A stretch of DNA of 46,096 nt from Skermanella sp. TT6 (GTDB lineage Bacteria; Pseudomonadota; Alphaproteobacteria; Azospirillales; Azospirillaceae): NCBI RefSeq assembly GCF_016653635.2, contig NZ_CP067425.2, forward strand, positions 1 through 46,096, read 5' to 3'. Under the pieces are notes generated by a model that was not told the origin of the DNA, did not search any database, and saw only the letters and a list, made by a program, of their open reading frames with translations. Below are positions 39,967 to 46,096 of this stretch, one piece after another; position 1 is the first letter of the stretch; each line of letters opens with the position of its first letter. The translations under genes were made by a program, and so were the position numbers.

Positions 39967-40164
39967 AATTTCCCACCATAATGTGCCTGTAGGCCATATT
40001 TTCGATGCGGGCCAATCCGGCTTCGAATGCCCTCCACAGGGGCATTTGCTAAGGCATTGTTTTGGTTGGTTTCATTGACGATACTGCCGGGAAATCCGGC
40101 AATTTCCCACCGTAACCTGACTGAGGGGCTGGTTTTCGTTGCCGGCTGATCTGGCATCGAACGG
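39967..40164. repeat. Two 63-nt imperfect direct repeats in a gene-free gap
   Basis: The unit beginning AATTTCCCACC at 39967-40029 recurs at 40101-40163 without gaps, at about 73% identity by hand count. The dyads CATCCTC/GAGGATG (39920), GGTGGGAATTTCCCACC (39961) and TGCCGG/CCGGCA (40085) lie around it. On the - strand both units read as related peptides (PDQPATK...LRWEI and PDWPASK...LWWEI) in different frames, so decayed coding sequence is possible. No intact gene is seen in 39632-40245. Confidence 0.5.
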
Positions 40165-40222
40165 TATGGTCATTTCGACCACACCTTCGACTAACGCATT
40201 GTCCCAATTTGCTTTTTCGCCA

Positions 40223-40247
40223 AAACTATGGAATTTGCCCATAGTTT
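40223..40247. repeat. Dyad AAACTATGG/CCATAGTTT before element B
   Basis: A perfect 9-bp inverted repeat with a 7-nt loop sits immediately before copy B and shares its last bases with it. It could be an operator, or a terminator for a - strand RNA. Confidence 0.4.
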
Positions 40248-40385
40248 AAGGGCTCTCGCCGAGGGGCATCCCCGGTCCGATTTCATCGAACCAGGGGCAG
40301 GAAAGCATGTCTTTCGGGTGTGGGCGTCAAGTCGGTTCCGCCCAGATGCTCCGCATCCGGTTCCCCGCGAACCGACCTGACGTTC
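40246..40385. ncRNA. Structured element, copy B (unrecognised RNA candidate)
   Basis: Helix 1 spans 40270-40297 (CCCCGGT pairs with ACCAGGGG, tip CGAT-ttc-ATCG). The outer helix pairs GGGCGTCAAGTCGGTT (40322-40337) with AACCGACCTGACGTTC (40370-40385) with two G-U pairs and one mismatch. The inner hairpin is GATGC-TCC-GCATC. Helix positions match copies A and C, while the bases differ in a compensatory way. Confidence 0.6.
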
Positions 40386-40433
40386 AACCATGACGAGTTG
40401 CTTCGCCGTGCTCGATGGCCCGGCTCGACTGAC

Positions 40434-40736
40434 TCACGCGGCAACTACCGGCGGGCGATACGTGGGATTGCCGTCCTGATCGACATAGGGGCGCTCTGCC
40501 GCCTCAGCCCAGACGAAGCCGACGTGAGACCATAGCTCCGGCGTCATCCGATCCCGCAGACGAACCAGCACGGCGTGGGGAGCATTGGCGCCGGCAGCCA
40601 AGCTAATGCACTGACCAAGCCGGTAGACCAACCGCTCGTCATCGTCGGAGAGGCTGGTCTGCTCGCCCAGGCGCACGAGCTGGTGGATGTGGTCAGAGAG
40701 GTCGAGGCGGTCGCCGCTGTGGGTCAAGATGATCAC
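40434..40736 (-). CDS. Hypothetical protein
   Basis: This is a 100-aa protein starting at GTG 40736 (MIILTHSGDRLDLSDHIHQL). It is acidic and helical in the middle (LSDDDERLVYRLGQCISLAA) and ends DGNPTYRPPVVAA. It stands alone between structured element B and the transfer genes. The function is unknown. Confidence 0.55.
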   Translation of the reverse strand: MIILTHSGDRLDLSDHIHQLVRLGEQTSLSDDDERLVYRLGQCISLAAGANAPHAVLVRLRDRMTPELWSHVGFVWAEAAERPYVDQDGNPTYRPPVVAA

Positions 40737-40807
40737 GTGTCGGTCCCGTAAAGGTTTTACATTTTGAAATCGGTATATGGGGAGGAAGGCTCGAACACCA
40801 AAGCGTT

Positions 40808-40842
40808 GCCGTCTGACTGATAATCAATGACAGTCAGACGGC
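40808..40842. terminator. 12-bp stem hairpin downstream of the 40849 gene
   Basis: GCCGTCTGACTG pairs perfectly with CAGTCAGACGGC around an 11-nt loop, 6 bp after the stop of the - strand gene. It has no T run. The inner sequence CTGTCATT (- strand) resembles half of the transfer operator. Confidence 0.5.
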
Positions 40843-40848
40843 ATGCCT

Positions 40849-41163
40849 TTACAGGGTCATAGAGGCTGACCGGTACTGCTGCTGGCGCGTCGGCTCGTTC
40901 AGGTCGCGCCCCTTCGAGTTGAAGCGCGCTGCCATCTCGTCAGACGCCTTCTCCTTGGCCTGCTCATGAGTGGCGCCCTTGTCCTTGTGACGGTCGTAGG
41001 CGTGCATGGACTGGTCGGCGATCCTGGAAGCCGCGGTGAAGCCGACTGCATAGCCGGTGTCCTTCTCCAGGTTCGAAGCGTGGGCGAAGGCGACCCGGCT
41101 CCGGTACTCCCGGTTCTTGTCGTAGCTGTCCATCACCTCGGATGCGTACTTTTTCACGTCCAT
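40849..41163 (-). CDS. Hypothetical protein divergent from the relaxase
   Basis: This is a 104-aa charged helical protein (MDVKKYASEVMDSYDKNREY). The start at 41163 is set by GGGGAG 6 bp upstream; the much longer open frame reads through the control region. It is divergent from the relaxase and carries the 17-bp transfer operator in its promoter, so it probably belongs to the transfer regulon. The function is unknown. Confidence 0.65.
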   Translation of the reverse strand: MDVKKYASEVMDSYDKNREYRSRVAFAHASNLEKDTGYAVGFTAASRIADQSMHAYDRHKDKGATHEQAKEKASDEMAARFNSKGRDLNEPTRQQQYRSASMTL

Positions 41164-41224
41164 CAGGACTCCCCTTTCGGTTGTGGGCCATAGGCTCAGC
41201 GTGAACGCCATTGCAGCGACACGA

Positions 41225-41241
41225 CTGATATTATATGACAG
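41225..41241. promoter_or_regulatory. Palindromic transfer operator (divergent gene)
   Basis: CTGATATTATATGACAG matches the trbC site at 15 of 17 positions. On the - strand it carries TATAAT, placed to serve the 40849-41163 gene. Confidence 0.6.
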
Positions 41242-41350
41242 GCACTGCAGGACGCATAGGGCGATCCGCACCAGGTCGGCTCGGCCGGTCACCGCTGGAC
41301 GTCGACGCTGCTTACGGGAGGTTGGGAGAGATGGTTTTGAGGTCTGTAGG

Positions 41351-41452
41351 GGTGGGGGTAATGCAAGATAAAAACGCCGTGCGCTCCCGCACGTGAGATT
41401 TCCCCCACCTTCCGCGCCTGTCGGGTACTGCCGCAAAAAACACCGTACTGCC
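41351..41452. other. Candidate origin of transfer
   Basis: GGTGGGGG (41351-41358) is inverted as CCCCCACC (41402-41409), with the hairpin GTGCG-CTCC-CGCAC (41379-41392) inside. The direct repeat GTACTGCC (41425 and 41445) follows. It lies in the 338-bp gene-free gap before the relaxase, the usual place for oriT in MOBP plasmids. No nic site was recognised, so this rests on position and symmetry. Confidence 0.4.
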
Positions 41453-41471
41453 AGATTGCTCCCATGTGTTA

Positions 41472-41488
41472 CTGTTATTATATGACAG
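41472..41488. promoter_or_regulatory. Palindromic transfer operator (relaxase)
   Basis: CTGTTATTATATGACAG differs from the trbC site at one base and ends 13 bp before the relaxase ATG. Its position would let a bound protein block the promoter and the ribosome-binding site. Confidence 0.65.
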
Positions 41489-41501
41489 TCAAGGAGGTGT
41501 G

Positions 41502-42326
41502 ATGAAGGCTATCCCGCTGCCGGACGATCTCACCGACGACGTGCTCGGACGCTATGTCCGACCGTCCGGTGGGGTGGCTGGCGAGACGAAGACGAGGCTG
41601 AAGCTTCCCAACCTGCGCGCCGGCATGGCTCAGCGCCGAGGAATCACGCTGGGCGGGCCGGTGTCGGCTTTTCGCCGCAGAGTTGTTGCCAAGCTCTCCT
41701 ACCATAAGCACAACGCGCCCGATGCCATGGGCAAGCTGCATGGACACGTGAACTACATCACCCGTCCTGGAGCGGGTGAGCAGGCGGTGTCCGCGACCCT
41801 GTTCGACGGGCAGTCCGACGACGTGAAGGGGCACACCGTTGTCTCGCAATGGAAGGATGACCGGCACCACTTCAGGATCATCATTAGCCCGAACGATGGC
41901 GCGAAATTTGGAGACGCGGAGGTCATGCGCGCCCGGCTCAGGTCCCCCGGATCGGTCACCCCGGAGCGAGCAGCGGAGATTAAGGAGGCGGCGTTCCGCT
42001 CCTACGTCCGGGAGGTCATGGGACGGATGGAAACCGAACTGGGTACCAAACTGACTTGGTTCGCCGGGGTCCATGAGAAGCCGGACGCTGCGCACCCGAA
42101 CAACCGCCACGCGCACGTGGTGATCCGCGGTGTCGACGATACCGGCGCCGATCTGGTCATGAACAAGGGTTACATCCAGCACGGCATTCGCGCTGCAGCG
42201 GAGGAAATCGCGACCCGCAGGCTGGGCACGATGTCGGCTTCCGAGCTGGTCGAGTACCAGCGTCGGCAGACCCGCGATCGTGGTCAGGCACGTGAACAAT
42301 CGAATAAGAAGGGACGGGGGCTATGA
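41502..42326 (+). CDS. MOBP-type relaxase, short form
   Basis: This is a 274-aa protein; the start at 41502 has AAGGAGG 5 bp upstream. It nicks oriT and pilots the strand through the channel. Family features: KLHGHVNYITRPG (candidate nucleophile Tyr), DRHHFRIIISPNDG, then NNRHAHVVIRGVDD with the HxH metal ligands, and YIQHGIRAAAEEIATRRLG. These match the N-terminal nuclease of alphaproteobacterial DUF3363 relaxases, which usually run beyond 600 aa. Here the protein stops just after the nuclease domain. The stop overlaps the coupling-protein start (ATGA). Confidence 0.88.
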   Translation: MKAIPLPDDLTDDVLGRYVRPSGGVAGETKTRLKLPNLRAGMAQRRGITLGGPVSAFRRRVVAKLSYHKHNAPDAMGKLHGHVNYITRPGAGEQAVSATLFDGQSDDVKGHTVVSQWKDDRHHFRIIISPNDGAKFGDAEVMRARLRSPGSVTPERAAEIKEAAFRSYVREVMGRMETELGTKLTWFAGVHEKPDAAHPNNRHAHVVIRGVDDTGADLVMNKGYIQHGIRAAAEEIATRRLGTMSASELVEYQRRQTRDRGQAREQSNKKGRGL

Positions 42327-44110
42327 CGACGCCATGGGTGGAATACCTGCTGAACGACCCTGCGGGGACGGCTCGCATGATGCAGGATTGGGTGTGGACG
42401 AATAGGTATATGGTCGGAGGCTCCGCGGTGGCTATCGCAGCCTCTTGCGCTGCCGTTGGAGCAGGTGCCGGCGTCCTGTGGGACAGGATCTCTGCACGCA
42501 GGGCGCTAGTCGCTGCACGCAAGGAACTGAAGCGGGCGATGGGCGGAATGGCCGAGGCGACGGCGGCCGGACTGACCCGGAACCCGAAGCTCCGGTACAG
42601 CGGCATGGTCGTCGGGCGGATCGGGAAATGCCGACTGACTTGGCTGGAGCAGGAACCGATCCTCGTGACCGGAGGGACCCGGAGCGGCAAGGGCGTCGGT
42701 CTTATAAGACCCACCTTGCTCTCCTATGCCGGGCCAGTCGTAGCGTATGACGGTGGAAAAGGAGAAGCTTTTCTGGAGACGTCCGGCTGGCGGAGCACAT
42801 TCAGCCATGTCCTAAACCTCGACCTGACCGACCCTAACGGCGTGCACTTCAATTTCCTCGACGAGGTGCGCACAGAGTTCCTGACCCGCGATGTCGAGAA
42901 CCTGGTCCAGTCGATCCCCAAGCCGGAGCGGTCGGACGGCCACTTCGAGCCGGCGGCGGACAGCTACATCGGCGCGGTGATCATGCATGTCTTGCTCGCC
43001 GAGCCGGAGAGCGAGAAGAACATGTCGGGGGTGCTGAGGTTTATCAGCAAAGGCGACGAGGGGGCTCGCCGTATCGTCCTGGCCGCGTCGCATCCTGTGG
43101 CCGTGGACCGGGCGACAAGCCTGTTCGGCAGCTCGGCCGAAGACGTCCAGAACGACGAGGGCATGAAGTACCGCCAGTCGGTGTACAACAGCGCGCGCGT
43201 GCGGCTGAAGGCGTTCGAGGAAGAGTTTGTCGCGAAGGTTACCAGTCGGTCCGACTTCCGCCTGGCTGATCTGCTGGTGCCCGGTCCTGACGGTCGACCG
43301 GTAACCCTCTATCTCTCGACGCCGGCATCCGATGACGATCGTGTGCGTCCAGTCGTCTCGATGTTTCTGTCCATGCTCATCCAAGCGGTGCTAGCCAACC
43401 CGAAGAAGACCAGCGACGGGCGTGTGAAGGGCAAGCGCCTGCTCATGATGATCGACGAGTTTCCGTCGCTCCGGATGCAGATCCTAGAGACGGCCATTAC
43501 CAAGATCGTCGGCTGCGGTGCCACGATGTTCCTCGGCGCGCAGTCGCTGTCGGCGCTCCAGCAGGCGCCATACGGGCCGAACAACCAGTTCCGCGACAAC
43601 ATCCGGCTGTCAGTCCATTTCGCCGCATCGGACAAGATGACCCAGGACGCGATCTCACAGGCTATCGGGACGTTCGATCAGCGCAGGACTTCCAAGAGCT
43701 ATAGCCAGAAGGCGTTCGATATCACCGGCAGCCGCACGCGGAGCCGTTCGGATACCAACCGCCTGATCCTGGACCCCGGCATGGTTCGCATGATGGCTGA
43801 CGACGAGGAGGTCATCCTCGTCCGTGGGCATCCCGCGATCCTGGCCACCAAGGTCCAGGACTACAAAGACCCGATCCTAAAAAAGCGCCTGGCCATGCCG
43901 TGCGTGCCGATGCGTCAAGCTGACGGCACTTACCCGGACCTGCCCTACCCGACCAGGTCGAGCCCATGGGCGGGCAAGGTCATCTCGCTGACGACGATAG
44001 CGCCGGCCGAGCCCGAGCAGCCGGCAGACACGACCAAGACTGCGGAGCCCGCTCCACCGAAGAAGCCGCGGGCGAAGAAGGCCTTCTCCACTCCGACCAA
44101 GGTTGCTTGA
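42323..44110 (+). CDS. traG: VirD4/TraG-type coupling protein
   Basis: This is a 595-aa ATPase that links the relaxosome to the secretion channel. An N-terminal membrane segment (VGGSAVAIAASCAAVGAGAG) is followed by Walker A GGTRSGKGVGL near residue 116 and Walker B LLMMIDEFPSL near residue 375. FLGAQSLSALQQAPYG and VRGHPAILATKVQDYKD are typical of TraG. The C-terminus is a Pro/Lys tail. It is translationally coupled to the relaxase. Confidence 0.95.
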   Translation: MTTPWVEYLLNDPAGTARMMQDWVWTNRYMVGGSAVAIAASCAAVGAGAGVLWDRISARRALVAARKELKRAMGGMAEATAAGLTRNPKLRYSGMVVGRIGKCRLTWLEQEPILVTGGTRSGKGVGLIRPTLLSYAGPVVAYDGGKGEAFLETSGWRSTFSHVLNLDLTDPNGVHFNFLDEVRTEFLTRDVENLVQSIPKPERSDGHFEPAADSYIGAVIMHVLLAEPESEKNMSGVLRFISKGDEGARRIVLAASHPVAVDRATSLFGSSAEDVQNDEGMKYRQSVYNSARVRLKAFEEEFVAKVTSRSDFRLADLLVPGPDGRPVTLYLSTPASDDDRVRPVVSMFLSMLIQAVLANPKKTSDGRVKGKRLLMMIDEFPSLRMQILETAITKIVGCGATMFLGAQSLSALQQAPYGPNNQFRDNIRLSVHFAASDKMTQDAISQAIGTFDQRRTSKSYSQKAFDITGSRTRSRSDTNRLILDPGMVRMMADDEEVILVRGHPAILATKVQDYKDPILKKRLAMPCVPMRQADGTYPDLPYPTRSSPWAGKVISLTTIAPAEPEQPADTTKTAEPAPPKKPRAKKAFSTPTKVA

Positions 44111-44112
44111 CG

Positions 44113-44454
44113 ATGACGATACGACGGAAAAGACGCCTCCAGATCTGGATCGAGCCGGAACTGGACGATGCCATCCAGGACGTGGTGGCACGGTATCGCG
44201 CGAATGGCCGCCCGGCCAAGAAGACGGAGATCATCGAACGGCTGCTTCGTGACGGTTTTCGGTTCTGGGCTCGTGAGGATCAGGTGTCCAACCGCATCGA
44301 GGCGGCGCTGGCCCAGGTCATAGACCATGCGGTGATGACCCGCGCCATGCAGAACGCGGCGCTCTACAACGATCTCGACGGGGACGAGGAGGCGTATCAA
44401 CGCGCCCTCGCACAAGTCGAGCAGATGAAGGCTCAAATCCATGTTGCCGAGTAA
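44113..44454 (+). CDS. Ribbon-helix-helix relaxosome accessory/regulator
   Basis: This is a 113-aa protein (MTIRRKRRLQIWIEPELDDA) 2 bp after traG. Residues 5-55 form an RHH domain (basic strand, then AIQDVVARYRANGRPA, KKTEIIERLLRDGFRFW). The C-terminal part is helical and acidic. Such proteins between coupling and VirB11 genes often bind oriT or repress transfer promoters; it is a candidate for the 17-bp palindrome. Its stop lies inside the trbB start region. Confidence 0.75.
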   Translation: MTIRRKRRLQIWIEPELDDAIQDVVARYRANGRPAKKTEIIERLLRDGFRFWAREDQVSNRIEAALAQVIDHAVMTRAMQNAALYNDLDGDEEAYQRALAQVEQMKAQIHVAE

Positions 44455-45394
44455 CGTCGACGTCGTGACGGAGGGCGTCCGCCGCAAGTTAGCGGCGCTC
44501 GACCGGGCCTACGGCGACATCATCCGCAATGCCCGCGCGAGACCGGGCGTCACGGATATCCACCGCAACGAAGACGGCAGGATTTGGCTGGAGGAACATG
44601 GCCAGATGGTCGACACGGGCGAGATCATGCCGGAGCCGCAGTCCCGCAAGATCATCCAGCTCGTCAGCGACATCGACGGCAGGCCGATCGTCCGCGGCGG
44701 CGTTGATGCCAACCTGCCGACAGGGGAACGGTTCGCAGCGCTTATTCCTGCGCATGGCCCGTCGTCGTTCTCGATCCGGCAGCCACTAGGGAAGATCTTC
44801 ATGCTGGCTGACTACGAGGATCGCGGCATCCTCTCCGCCGACCATGCCGCCATCATCCGCCAGGCTGTGCGGGATCGCTGGACGGTCCTGATCGTCGGAT
44901 CGACCGGTGCCGGCAAGACGACGCTGGCGAATGCGGTGCTAGCCGAGCCGCCTTTTCCCGACCGCAGGGTCTACGTCATCCAGGATCAGAAGGAACTGCA
45001 GTTTTCAGGCAGGAATGTGGTCTACGCCTTCACGGGCGAGATGACCGAGACGCAGCTCCTGAAGGCTGCGCTTCGGCGAAAACCGGACTGCATCATAAGC
45101 GGCGAGGTCCGCGACGCCTCGGCGCTGGACTGGGTCAAGGCGGCACGCAGTGGCCATCCCGGCTCGCTCACCACCATTCATGCCGACGATGCCGTGGGTG
45201 GTCTCGGCCGGCTGGAATTCCTCCTGTCGGAAGCGGGTATTGAGCCGTCCGTCGCCCGCCAATACGTGATCGACGCCGTGGACCTGGTCGTGGTCATCCG
45301 CCAGGTCGAAGAGGGCGGCAGGCGCGTCACAGAAGTTGCGAAGGTCGGAAAAACACTGGATGCAGCCGGACGGTATCAGGTCGAGCGGTTCTGA
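44441..45394 (+). CDS. trbB: TrbB/VirB11-family traffic ATPase
   Basis: This is a 317-aa hexameric ATPase on the cytoplasmic face of the channel. The N-terminal domain (GVTDIHRNEDGRIWLEEHGQ) is followed by Walker A VGSTGAGKTTLA near residue 152, an Asp box (VYVIQDQKELQF), Walker B PDCIISGEVRD and the His box SGHPGSLTTIHADD. It overlaps the upstream RHH gene by 14 bp and opens the trb operon proper. Confidence 0.95.
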   Translation: MLPSNVDVVTEGVRRKLAALDRAYGDIIRNARARPGVTDIHRNEDGRIWLEEHGQMVDTGEIMPEPQSRKIIQLVSDIDGRPIVRGGVDANLPTGERFAALIPAHGPSSFSIRQPLGKIFMLADYEDRGILSADHAAIIRQAVRDRWTVLIVGSTGAGKTTLANAVLAEPPFPDRRVYVIQDQKELQFSGRNVVYAFTGEMTETQLLKAALRRKPDCIISGEVRDASALDWVKAARSGHPGSLTTIHADDAVGGLGRLEFLLSEAGIEPSVARQYVIDAVDLVVVIRQVEEGGRRVTEVAKVGKTLDAAGRYQVERF

Positions 45395-45431
45395 CCATTG
45401 CACCGGAAGCCGTACCTATGGTTAACTCTGC

Positions 45432-45448
45432 CTGTCATTATATGACAG
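45432..45448. promoter_or_regulatory. Palindromic transfer operator (trbC)
   Basis: CTGTCATTATATGACAG has perfect 7-bp arms around TAT. It lies 22 bp before the trbC start in the 75-bp gap after trbB and is the best-conserved of the four sites. Confidence 0.7.
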
Positions 45449-45469
45449 TCAACCAACTAGGAGATCATG

Positions 45470-45796
45470 ATGCTCAAGATCCGAAACATCCTCTCTGCCG
45501 CTGCGGCCGAAGTCGTCATCCTGGGGCTGATGGCAGGCCCTGCCCTTGCTCAGCGGAGCATGAACGGCGGCGGTGGAGACGCCCCGTTCGCTCCCGGCAT
45601 CACCACCGGCCTGACTTGGGTCCATTTCGGTGCGGCGGCGATCGCGATCGCCGGCTTCATCATCGGCTGCATCTTGCTGTTCATGAGGAACATCATGGGC
45701 GCTGCGGCAGCGTTTCTTTTCATCCTGATCGGCGGCGCACTGCTGGCTAACGCGGATGCGATCCTGAGCCGCCTCACTGGTCTTTCGTTCGCATGA
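45470..45796 (+). CDS. trbC: TrbC/VirB2-family pilin precursor
   Basis: This is a 108-aa major pilin. It has a long signal peptide (LSAAAAEVVILGLMAGPALA, cut after ALA), then two hydrophobic helices (WVHFGAAAIAIAGFIIGCIL and IMGAAAAFLFILIGGALLAN) separated by a short MRN loop, the standard VirB2 layout. The ATG at 45470 has better GGAG spacing than the adjacent ATG at 45467. The stop overlaps trbD (ATGA). Confidence 0.9.
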   Translation: MLKIRNILSAAAAEVVILGLMAGPALAQRSMNGGGGDAPFAPGITTGLTWVHFGAAAIAIAGFIIGCILLFMRNIMGAAAAFLFILIGGALLANADAILSRLTGLSFA

Positions 45797-46083
45797 GGCC
45801 AGGCGGCGAATGGGTGGCGCGCTCCTACCGGAGTTTGGAGCGCCCAGCCGAATACTTTGGATGCCACATCAAGGTGGGGATATTCAGCCTCTGCCTCTTG
45901 ATGGGGTCCTGGGTTCCGATGGTCCTCACTAGCTTCATCAACGGTCTAATCATCGGACTGATCGGCAGTTTCTTTGCAGGTCTGGTCGTGAAGATTGGGC
46001 GTCGATTGAGTCGTGATGACCCTTACTGGCCTGATGTCTTGGTGCGCCAGATCATGGACGGGGATGACTATCTCGATGTTTAG
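45793..46083 (+). CDS. trbD: TrbD/VirB3-family inner-membrane protein
   Basis: This is a 96-aa protein. It opens with the VirB3-type YRSLERPAEYFGC segment, followed by two spans (IFSLCLLMGSWVPMVLTSF and GLIIGLIGSFFAGLVVKIG) and a polar DDPYWPDVLVRQIM tail typical of TrbD. VirB3 works with VirB4; here trbE would follow across the window ends, its likely ATG (46076) lying inside the last trbD codons. Confidence 0.92.
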   Translation: MRPGGEWVARSYRSLERPAEYFGCHIKVGIFSLCLLMGSWVPMVLTSFINGLIIGLIGSFFAGLVVKIGRRLSRDDPYWPDVLVRQIMDGDDYLDV

Positions 46084-46096
46084 GCATAGGCAAAAC

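Noticed and set aside
39771-40157. A 128-aa open frame on the - strand
   Set aside because: It has no ribosome-binding site or codon bias, and it crosses a terminator hairpin and imperfect repeats. It is kept only as possible decayed coding sequence.

Overview
The window looks like a complete circular conjugative plasmid of a GC-rich alphaproteobacterium, opened inside its transfer operon. The host guess (Rhodospirillales/Azospirillum-like or rhizobial) rests on overall GC, a Ti/pSym-like trb gene order and a small MOBP relaxase, and it is tentative. The right end (trbB-trbC-trbD) runs straight into the left end (trbE-trbJ-trbK-trbL-trbF-trbG-trbI). The best trbE start lies at 46076, so that gene crosses the window ends.

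Transfer region (40.8-46.1 kb plus 0-12.6 kb, + strand): relaxase, VirD4/TraG coupling protein, a ribbon-helix-helix protein and a trb-type type IV secretion system with many ATGA overlaps. trbJ is unusual: a right-handed beta-helix is fused in front of the TrbJ/VirB5 domain. trbK, a lipoprotein expected to give entry exclusion, is split by a 3.9 kb Tn3-family transposon (4271-8188) with 32-bp inverted repeats and an ATGCT target duplication. A 17-bp palindrome (consensus CTGTCATTATATGACAG) precedes trbC, the relaxase, its divergent neighbour and trbG, and probably marks a transfer regulon.

Cargo and phage-like region (12.6-32.4 kb): two paralogous HGGKTPKG zinc-motif proteins flanking a small-terminase-like HTH protein, small phage-style genes, a parA/RHH partition locus, an RTX protein, an HNH endonuclease and a tail module on the - strand (TAC-like protein, tape measure, ~2060-aa tail-fibre/adhesin with LamG-like, Calx-beta, beta-helix and pectate-lyase-like domains). 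No portal, capsid, large terminase or tail tube was seen, so this is a partial phage module on a plasmid. The beta-helix inside the giant fibre resembles the one fused to TrbJ.

Replication and maintenance region (32.4-39.4 kb): a ProQ/FinO-like RNA-binding protein, an iteron-like array of six ~16-bp boxes, a large primase/DUF3987-helicase-like protein, two small HTH proteins, a serine recombinase and a nucleotidyltransferase/HTH toxin-antitoxin-like pair with a strong operator-promoter. Three copies of a ~150-nt structured element (17.4, 39.5 and 40.3 kb) keep their helices by compensatory changes and look like an unrecognised RNA family.
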